Shown: in pieces, positions 57,035 to 64,000 of the stretch
Layout of the letters: every line of letters starts with the position of its first letter
How positions within the stretch are numbered: position 1 is the first letter of the stretch
Assembly (NCBI GenBank): GCA_964035015.1
Contig: OZ036000.1
Coordinates: 5,555,709-5,619,708 of the forward strand
From: Corallium rubrum
Lineage: Eukaryota > Cnidaria > Anthozoa > Scleralcyonacea > Coralliidae
Length of the DNA stretch: 64,000 nucleotides
Direction of reading: 5' to 3'
Made by a program: the position numbers and the translations under genes
The notes under the pieces: model-generated
Told to the model about the DNA's origin: nothing
Databases searched by the model: none
What the model saw: the letters and a program-made list of their open reading frames with translations, nothing else

Positions 57035-57769
57035 ATGACCAACCCAAAGCTTGGTGCTCGGCTAATCGCCCTCGACGGAAACATCGGTGTGGGGAAGACA
57101 ACGTTTGCCAAACCATTCGCTATAAGAAATGGTTATTACCTTGCTGAGGAACCAGTTGATGACAATCCATACCTCGAAAGGTTTTACGCCAACCCCTGGA
57201 GATGGGCATACGAAATGGAGACCTGGTTTCTCAATGAAAGAATCGACGTCTACCTAGAGGCTCTGGAGTTAATCAACGAGGGGGGGAATGTGATCATAGA
57301 GCGAACACATCACAGCTATCTGGCCTTCACCAAAAACTGTTGGCGTAATGGGTGGATAACCGACAAACAGTTTTCGGAGTACTCCAGAATTTTCCACTCT
57401 CTGAATGATCTACTCCCAACCCCTGATGCCTTAATGTTTCTGAAAGCCTCAGTTAACACCTGTCACAGGCGAATGCTTAGGAGAGGTCGGAAATGTGAAG
57501 CTGGTGTAACCAAAGACTACCTCAAGTGGGTACAAAGGTATATGGGAGAAATGGTTGTGATGGTTTGGAAGAAGGGAACCAAGGTGGTGGACCTCGACTG
57601 GGAAAACTTCGGTCTGGATGAATCGGAGGTAATCAATGTTCTTAACGGGGTTCCTAGTGGATTCCACGGTTGGATGGCTCGTGTGGGTGACCGAGACGTC
57701 TACATACCAGAGATCGTTAACCAGACCCGACAGTTCCTGGCTCACCATACCTTTTGTGGTACCGCGTAG
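57035..57769 (+). CDS. Deoxynucleoside kinase of the polinton-like element
   Basis: An intact ORF of 244 codons. The N-terminus has a P-loop, ALDGNIGVGKTT, then EEPVDDNP (dNK-type EEP), an ERTHHS segment in the position of the ERS substrate motif, and an Arg-rich lid RRMLRRGRKCE. These are the hallmarks of the eukaryotic/viral dNK-TK2-like family, which phosphorylates deoxynucleosides to support DNA synthesis. The C-terminal ~45 residues run past the usual end of the family. It is the only plus-strand gene in this block, between oppositely oriented genes, and the only clearly enzymatic gene still open; capture from a host is plausible. Confidence 0.85.
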   Translation: MTNPKLGARLIALDGNIGVGKTTFAKPFAIRNGYYLAEEPVDDNPYLERFYANPWRWAYEMETWFLNERIDVYLEALELINEGGNVIIERTHHSYLAFTKNCWRNGWITDKQFSEYSRIFHSLNDLLPTPDALMFLKASVNTCHRRMLRRGRKCEAGVTKDYLKWVQRYMGEMVVMVWKKGTKVVDLDWENFGLDESEVINVLNGVPSGFHGWMARVGDRDVYIPEIVNQTRQFLAHHTFCGTA

Positions 57770-58215
57770 TCATACTATCGGAACGTAGACAGACCTCAGT
57801 CACAATGTCGTCGAGTACACGGACATCAGACAGGAAGACAGTCTCGTTATACTGAACCCCACGTAGAAAGCTTCTGATTTGTGTCAGAACCTTGTGGTAG
57901 CTAACATGAGCGAATTCACAGTTTTCCAATTTGCCAAACATTCCCGACTTGGTCATATACCCCTGTATTAGGACGCCGGGACCGGCTATGGTCCCGAGGA
58001 TCAACGGGTTAGCTGTAACGCCAGTCGCCACCAGCTATTCCTCCAATTACAGTCAACCCAATAGAGACCGTTTCGAGGATCATCTTCAGTCTTCTCAACC
58101 TGATGTGTTTCCATCTGTAACAAGTCGCTAGCTTGTGGTAATACGAGTAGAGCTTCTGTAGTTTGTCTGCTTCAGCCGATTGGAGGTTTTCACCAATGTG
58201 GTTGAAGCTGATAAC
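57717..58215 (-). pseudogene. Membrane/coiled-coil structural-type protein, frameshifted
   Basis: 58215-58030 reads SAEADKLQKLYSYYHKLAT and a hydrophobic IGLTVIGGIAGG; after a frameshift near 58030 the frame 58031-57717 continues with NPLILGTIAGPGVLIQGY and an amphipathic C-terminal helix region. The start is lost at an A7 run (58218-58224). Similar two-helix proteins are frequent in polinton-like elements, function unknown. The 3' end overlaps the kinase stop in antisense. Confidence 0.5.
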
Positions 58216-58227
58216 GCTATTTTTTTC

Positions 58228-59031
58228 TCATATAACTATACCATATTCAATCATGGTCCTGTTACAGATCTTCTCAATCTCAGCGTCTCCCAGACGACCC
58301 TCTACGATTTTCATACCGTAAAAGTTGATGTTTGAGTAATACTCTTTAAAACGGTTTAGCGCAAACACATTCAGATAAGATGTCCCTATCTGATCAATGT
58401 TACTGACAAAAAATGAGTCTTTTAGCGTCTCACCATTTATCCTGGCGTGTGACACAACAAGCCCGGATAGCCAGTGGGCAGATACCAGGATCTTCTTTCC
58501 AATGAACTTCGCCGGAATCGTGCACTCGCGGAGCTTATCTGGTGACGACCCATCTATAAACAGTTTGTCATTTACCCCAGCTTTAAACCCAATGCTTTTG
58601 CCGAGACTGTTGTTACTGCTGAAACTGTTGTCACTATTGGAAACGATTACCTCCCAATCATTCGACGTCGGTCTTACACTGTTTCCTCTTTACCACAACG
58701 AAAACTGAAACAGCGGTGAACATGAATCTGGGTATGTTAACGTGGAAGGCCGTTCTTATTGAGGACTCAGGGTAAAGGAAGTGGTGGTCGCCAGCAGTGT
58801 TTAGCTATGGGTTGATACTAGGAGGTCTCCAAAACATGGTTGAGTGGGTTTCACCGTCTTTGTCTTCTATGTAATCAACAAAGGGAGGGAGTTTGGAGAT
58901 CGCGTTCTTTGGCTCTGGTTACGTTCAGGTCGAAGATGACCTTGTATAGTCGGGGGTCTTCATGTAAGCTTTTAGTTTATCGTTGAGTTGTTCCTTAGTG
59001 ATCGGTTTGTTGTAACCGTAGAACAGACTCA
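58228..59031 (-). pseudogene. Structural (fibre or capsid-like) protein with C-terminal jelly-roll-like domain, broken
   Basis: Begins ATG at 59031 (MSLFYGYNKPITKEQLN) and soon meets stops and frameshifts (near 58920 and 58810); from 58680 the frame is open to 58228 with DWEVIVSNS, DKLFIDGS, FIGKKILVSAHW and an end GMKIVEGRLGDAEIEKICN. The beta-rich pattern with a Dx-E-I end is like concanavalin-type lectin domains and would fit a host-contact or capsid protein. Identity not established. Confidence 0.45.
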
Positions 59032-59035
59032 TATA

Positions 59036-60180
59036 CTATATGACGTATTTACTGAGCAGATACCCAGACACAGCTGTTATGACCAACAGAATTCCCAGAT
59101 TGTTCGGCTCTGGTTTTCTATCAGACGTATGAGCGACTGGTTTGTCAGGTATATGGACGGTTGGTTTGTCGGTTTGCCCGTCAGTGTTGTCAGGTTTGTG
59201 GTCTAGTGTTTCCAGGTGTGGACCGTTTTCTTGGTGTAGCTTCTTTGGTGGTTGTTTGTGAACACCTTGGTAGTTGACTTCAGTGTTAACTCCGAAAACC
59301 ATAGACAGACTAGCTGTCTTAAGTAAGTTGTTATAACCTCTTAGAGGTTTCTTCAGGATAACCATCTTACTAGGAACTAACCACCCTTCTGGAGTGATAG
59401 CTAAATCCTGGGTTACAAAAGTGTCTTTTATGCTTTTGTTCATATTTAGTATCCAAGTGCTAACAGAGTAGTTGAGGATAGCATCATTAGTTAGGTTACG
59501 GAACTCTTGTTGACTTTCAAGGGAACCACCTCCATGCATGATTGACTATTGACACCCGGGTTTTTGCCTGAGCGCTAAGAACACTGTAAACATATGCCTC
59601 AATAGATTGATTCAAATACTGAAGACCTATTTTAGTCAGTCCATCGCTTTTTCTCGGCACATACCTTTTATAATGGTCCTTATACCCAGACCTTACGACT
59701 TTTATATTACGTACTCCCTTTCTTCCCCTATCATCTGTAAAGGGTTCATAGCTAAATGTCCAAGGCAACCTTTCCACTTGTCTATATAACTCTGATGCAC
59801 CAAACTCTTTTGAGACGGCGTACATGGACTCATCACCAACCATCCGTCTTAGTAATCGCCTCACAGTGAAATACAGATGGTAACGGGCAATGGTTGTTAT
59901 AACAGGATAAACATCGTCTGATTGTGTTAGGTGCATGCTGCAGACTGATTCCACAGCAATAGCTGGCACAATAAACTGAAAGGATTATCATAAAGTACAA
60001 ACCCTCGTCGTCCCAAACAAATGGCTTACCTGGAAAGCTAATTTTAAGTTCGGGTAATTTCGACATAAAATAGTTTTCACCGTTAACGTAGACTATGAAA
60101 TTGTTTATTGGATAATTCAATACATGTTCGCTTGGGAACCCATCGTAATACCCCTGCCTTTTTCCAGTGGTAATTTGGTA
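59036..60180 (-). pseudogene. Putative structural protein with Pro-rich stalk and C-terminal TM, two frameshifts
   Basis: Three overlapping frames (60180-59975, 59969-59540, 59539-59036) join into one product: an N-terminal part (KISFPGKPFVWDDEGL), a central helical part (ESMYAVSKEFGASELYRQ, QSIEAYVYSVLSAQAK), then a part ending in a Pro/Asp/Lys-rich stalk and a C-terminal hydrophobic anchor (LGILLVITAVSGYLLSKYV). The 5' end is cut near 60180. Strand and position suggest a virion protein of the same element; I cannot name it. It is not the typical major capsid protein as far as I can see. Confidence 0.45.
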
Positions 60181-60440
60181 TACTTTTAGTAATACTTTAA
60201 GTAATACTTATATAATAAGTAACACTAGTGACTTAGTTATTAGTAATACTTTTAGTAATACTTTAATATTTTGGTATTGTAGATATTTTAGTGGTTCTCA
60301 ATGTTATTTTTAAACTTATATAAATAGTGTCTCCAGTTAGCTGTAACATAGTTAAATACATTGACACTCAAATAAAGTTATTCATTCATATCATTAATAG
60401 ATATAACCTCAAATATTATTTTAAGATACAAAAATTTAGA
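60181..60440. other. AT-rich boundary of the polinton-like block
   Basis: Repeated agtaatacttt motifs at 60180-60275, then AT-rich sequence; probably a deletion or recombination edge where the element's missing genes were lost. Confidence 0.45.
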
Positions 60441-60446
60441 ACCATG

Positions 60447-60610
60447 GCCCAATATATAGTTGCTTGAAAGGTGGATCACAGTCCCTACTGCGAGTGTGCG
60501 ACTTTGGTTTGTTTGTGAGACTCGTAAAAGAATGCTTGGAATGTAGACGATCGAAAATTCTCCGCACAGTTGGCCAACTTGGGAGAGGCCAGCTCAAAAC
60601 TTTTAAATGA
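60447..60610 (+). pseudogene. Coding-like remnant, unidentified
   Basis: An open plus-strand frame reads CLKGGSQSLLRVCDFGLFV and ends ILRTVGQLGRGQLKTFK before a TGA. It has protein-like composition, with no ATG and no family assigned. Confidence 0.3.
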
Positions 60611-60733
60611 AGATCTATATAACACAAGACTAAACAATATAGTTAAAAGCTTCTAGGACAGCGTCGGCCACGGTTGAAATCCAAATATTACCAGGGTTAA
60701 GTCACGTTGGCCTGAAAAACAGAGAAAAAAATC

Positions 60734-60771
60734 TTCTCGACGTTTCGAGCGAAGGCCCTTCGTCAGGAGAA
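60734..60771 (-). ncRNA. Minimal hammerhead ribozyme motif, copy A
   Basis: Minus strand: stem I TTCTC, CTGACGA, a short stem II region, CGAAAC, GTC, stem I GAGAA. Stem III is only 2 bp, as in Penelope-associated minimal hammerheads thought to act as dimers. Confidence 0.7.
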
Positions 60772-61021
60772 ATTAGTAAACAACTCACATGTGGTCACGC
60801 GTATTTATAGCAGAGCTACAATGGGAATCACGTGAACACATGTAAGCCAATAAAAACAAAGTAAACAAATAAATTAATATGTAATTTTAGCCTGTGTGCA
60901 GGTGCTGACCCAATTTGTGGGTCAGCTACCTGCAAATAGGCAAAGAAACAGGTTATAAATTACTATTTAAATCATCAGAAAAAGGTTAAGGAAAAGGTGT
61001 GGAATATGGTGGTGGAGTGAG

Positions 61022-61453
61022 CTAAATGAAAGAGAATCGCTCATTGAGGCCGTGAGGGTGAATGGTACCAAGTTTGTAAATGAGACGCATTTCTTGTTTA
61101 CGACGAGTATCGTTACAACCTATAATGGGCTGAATGGCACAGATTTTCATGTTGGAAAAGGAGTGGTTGGCACTGTTGAAGTGCCTGGCAACAGGTTTGT
61201 TTTGCACATCGTTTTTGACATCACGAAGGTGTTCAACAAACCTGTCACCTAAACGTCTTCCAGTTTCTCCGATGTAAAGCATGGGACATTTACTGCAAGA
61301 AATACAGTAAATGAGGTTGGAGGAAGTGCAAGTGAAACTGTGGGTTATGTTGAACCTACATTTTGGAGCCGAAATTGAAATTGAGGAGTCTAAATATTTA
61401 CAGGTGTTGCACCTACCGCGACAGCAAGAGCTGGTGCCAACATGTGATACCAA
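61022..61453 (-). CDS. GIY-YIG endonuclease domain, Penelope-like element (truncated)
   Basis: An open frame of 143 codons with a C-rich linker (SSCCRGRCNTCKYL), LIYCISCSKCPMLYIGETG (GIY-YIG motif, with YC/YIG), RLGDRFVEHLRDV (catalytic Arg helix), and a C-terminal RRKQEMRLIYKLGTIHPHGLN. This is the C-terminal endonuclease of a Penelope-like element; the RT part is absent. No frameshift, so it is young compared with the copy at 3.8-5.7 kb. The alleged Met may lie within the protein rather than at its start. Confidence 0.85.
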   Translation of the reverse strand: MVSHVGTSSCCRGRCNTCKYLDSSISISAPKCRFNITHSFTCTSSNLIYCISCSKCPMLYIGETGRRLGDRFVEHLRDVKNDVQNKPVARHFNSANHSFSNMKICAIQPIIGCNDTRRKQEMRLIYKLGTIHPHGLNERFSFI

Positions 61454-61532
61454 GGCTTGCTGCAGTGAGCTGTGAACAACGTTTTCCCGGATGTTTTTGC
61501 TATGCCGAAAAGATACTAGGGGTTTCTCAGAG

Positions 61533-61777
61533 AAAATGGAAGACGTTTAGGTGACAGGTTTGTTGAACACCTTCGTGATGTCAAAAACGATGTGCAAAAC
61601 AAACCTGTTGCCAGGCACTTCAACAGTGCCAACCACTCCTTTTCCAACATGAAAATCTGTGCCATTCAGCCCATTATAGGTTGTAACGATACTCGTCGTA
61701 AACAAGAAATGCGTCTCATTTACAAACTTGGTACCATTCACCCTCACGGCCTCAATGAGCGATTCTCTTTCATTTAG
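61533..61777 (+). pseudogene. GIY-YIG domain C-terminal part, second inverted copy
   Basis: Identical in sequence to the last ~70 residues of the left-arm ORF, starting at the spacer junction within RRLGDRF. It lacks the GIY-YIG motif itself. Confidence 0.85.
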
Positions 61778-62027
61778 CTCACTCCACCACCATATTCCAC
61801 ACCTTTTCCTTAACCTTTTTCTGATGATTTAAATAGTAATTTATAACCTGTTTCTTTGCCTATTTGCAGGTAGCTGACCCACAAATTGGGTCAGCACCTG
61901 CACACAGGCTAAAATTACATATTAATTTATTTGTTTACTTTGTTTTTATTGGCTTACATGTGTTCACGTGATTCCCATTGTAGCTCTGCTATAAATACGC
62001 GTGACCACATGTGAGTTGTTTACTAAT

Positions 62028-62065
62028 TTCTCCTGACGAAGGGCCTTCGCTCGAAACGTCGAGAA
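62028..62065 (+). ncRNA. Minimal hammerhead ribozyme motif, copy B
   Basis: The same motif as copy A on the plus strand: TTCTC, CTGACGA, CGAAAC, GTC, GAGAA; expected cleavage after C62060. Confidence 0.7.
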
Positions 62066-62113
62066 GATTTTTTTCTCTGTTTTTCAGGCCAACGTGACTT
62101 AACCCTGGTAATA

Positions 62114-64000
62114 ACTAAACAATATAGATCGATTTTACTGATGCTTGACTTTCGTTACTTAGTTAACCAGTAACATCTTCAGAGATGAAAGAATTACAGA
62201 GTATACTTATTGCTGCCTCCCCTCAGGGAGGCAGCACACTAATCTTGACTTCGGTCTTGGGTCGCTGTGTCTTGCGTCCAGACCTCTTCGCCGAACTATG
62301 TAAAGCAGACGGCAGCTCGATCAATGTTTGGATGTCCATCCAGTTTTATGACGTAGTCCCACGCGTTGTACGTGATTTCTGCGCGATTTTTGTGTCGCCA
62401 GTAGTTGACAACTTCGATCATTCGTCGGCGTCGCCAGCCTCGCCTTTTCATTCGAACTTGGAAACACATTTGAACTTGGAAACATACTTGGTAAGGTACG
62501 TAAGATGGTTAATAGTTGGCATTTCCCTAAGTTGGCTTTGTTTAACATCAGAGTATGTTTCAAAAGATTTGACTTCTGTTTTCTTCAATTTTTAGGTATC
62601 AGACACTATCTACCGGGGTGATCGGTGATGTTGAAGAAAATGCTGAACCTAGCATATGACGTTGTTCATCCATATATATTAAACACACTAATCTTGGATT
62701 GGATTGCTGTGATTATTTTACAGGATCCTGATAAAGATAGTATCACTGGTAGGATATTATCCTTGCGCTTGGTTGCAACTAAATCTGTTGTGACCATGAA
62801 AAATATGGTGTGTTGTTCAATCATGTGTATACATCGGTCTAAGCATGTTATTCCTAAACAGGTACAAGTGAAAGTTTAACACGTGTTCTTTGTTTATTGT
62901 GATTAAAGCTTATTTGATACACCAACTCCTCGACCTTTGGGACTACATCTATTTATGCTATTATCACACACTACATCTGATTTACAGTGGTTTCTCCAAT
63001 GGATTTGTGCACCAACCTGTATATGTATACACTGTATTGTAATTAACTGTACATGGAACTGTCTTCAAGAAATGACTTACCTTAACTTTGTGAATGATGG
63101 AAGCTTTATCTGTGTGCCATGGATTACCATAATGTATTTGGTACATGTATACAGTAAATACAATATTACGAGTTCTTTGGGACAATAAACTACAGTGGTT
63201 TCAATGATGTATTTCCAAACGACAATTACAGTATATGTGAAGTTGTGGACATGTGCAATGAACTAATACATCACAAAGATCTCCTTGAAAGTATTGCATT
63301 CTCAAAAATGACTCCAAGGACAATAATTATAAACAATCATGGAGCAGCAACAAACTTATATTACATACCATATCTGGTATTTATTTTGTCAGTGTGTATT
63401 TCTTTGGTGCTTGCTTTACCATAACATATCTGACACTTGGAATTCCAGTCACACCTTTGCCACAGTAAGAAGAAGCCGGATTTATAGTGGAGTGATTTAT
63501 CATCTGTTTACTAACAATTGTGCAAAACATCAACTGCATAGTTATAGTGTATATATTATACTGTGTATGAAGCCTAAAGCCAGATTAGTGAGAGTTATTT
63601 GTAATTTAAGTCTGCTTTTTAAATATAATTTAAAAAATTGAAAAAAAATGTGCATACTACAGCACGTCTGTTCATAGTTAGTGGAGGGGGATGGTTTGGA
63701 AACTCCGCAAAAGTCGCTGTCCATGTTTTTGTTCAGTTTGTCTAATTTCACGCTCACTGAACGAGTGAAGGTATTGTATTTTCTGTATAATGAAGCAGTC
63801 ATCCAATAGCAACGTTTGGGTTTCATTAGTGTAGTCCTTCGTCATCACGTGTTGTAAGTCCTTCGTCATCACATGTCCATAGAATTCCATTCTTTAAGCA
63901 ATCACCTTCCCCCAACATGAACACAATAACATGAACATATATTGCATAACCTTGAAAGACAATGCAGCTACCAAACCATCATCTCCACTAACTATATATG
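62114..64000. other. Unassigned, possible exons
   Basis: 63189-63383 (plus) is open and protein-like (FNDVFPNDNYSICEVVDM, SKMTPRTIIINNHGAA). A short block 62725-62750 (DPDKDSITG) is bounded by ttttacag and gtagg. An ATG ORF at 62185-62595 has unclear status. A 28-bp tandem duplication (gtccttcgtcatcac) is at 63834-63875. No family recognised. Confidence 0.3.

Larger units (their letters stand above)
60683..62113. mobile_element. Inverted pair of Penelope-like element 3' ends
   Basis: Arms of about 580 bp (60683-61265 and 61533-62113) are reverse complements, spacer 267 bp. Outer ends share ttaagtcacgttggcctga and the ggacagcgtcggccacggt repeat follows at the left. The left arm plus spacer carries the longer ORF. 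Confidence 0.85.

Noticed and set aside
56671-57111. 146-codon minus-strand ORF overlapping the kinase start
   Set aside because: Its C-terminal half is the degenerate atctgt repeat and its N-terminus is antisense to the kinase P-loop.
61052-61252. Plus-strand 66-codon ORF and its mirror at 61547-61747
   Set aside because: Antisense shadow of the GIY-YIG reading frame.

Overview
This window is nuclear DNA of an animal, most likely a cnidarian and perhaps an anthozoan. That placement is inferred from the mix of element families, not from a marker gene. Spliced genes with GT/AG introns, tRNA- and 5S-like SINEs, hAT- and Penelope-like elements, fragments of polinton/adintovirus-like DNA virus elements, long palindromes and microsatellites make up almost all of it. 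There are no bacterial operons and no CRISPR array.

Three host-type spliced genes can be followed exon by exon. (1) A minus-strand gene, ATG at 12325, seven exons down to 8647 and open beyond, encodes a disordered, probably nuclear protein; exons 1-5 are phase-perfect and exon 6 has a homopolymer frame break. (2) A plus-strand three-exon gene, 26267-29052 (393 aa), encodes an intact DDE integrase-core protein. (3) A minus-strand HECT-type E3 ligase gene, 43529-29913, has phase-perfect exons and the catalytic Cys codon at 30017-30015, but a 7.6 kb transposon (32335-39931, 7-bp target duplication) sits inside one coding exon. Removing the insert and one duplication copy restores the frame exactly.

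Virus-like elements: at the left edge two plus-strand ORFs (127-444, 489-1163) resemble small polinton/adintovirus genes. From 48885 to about 60200 lies a decayed polinton-like element, mostly minus strand: family B DNA polymerase (nonsense codon, frameshifts, and a 4.46 kb TIR element inside it), a PD-(D/E)XK-like nuclease, small membrane proteins, structural-protein remnants, and one plus-strand gene, a nearly intact deoxynucleoside kinase. No integrase, packaging ATPase or protease of this element was seen.

Repeats: 12463-22168 is a giant inverted repeat built of a palindromic ~20-bp satellite, a 116-bp minisatellite, a two-exon gene copy in each arm and tetranucleotide runs. Penelope-like remnants lie at 3530-5910 (interrupted by a hAT element with perfect 8-bp duplication) and 60683-62113 (inverted pair with GIY-YIG ORFs). 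Three hammerhead ribozyme motifs occur, one (6113-6163, minus) with all three helices. A ~20-bp satellite occurs at 25545-26200 and, inverted, at 47870-48360. A 33-bp minisatellite fills 43665-44850. The last 2 kb shows no gene I can name.
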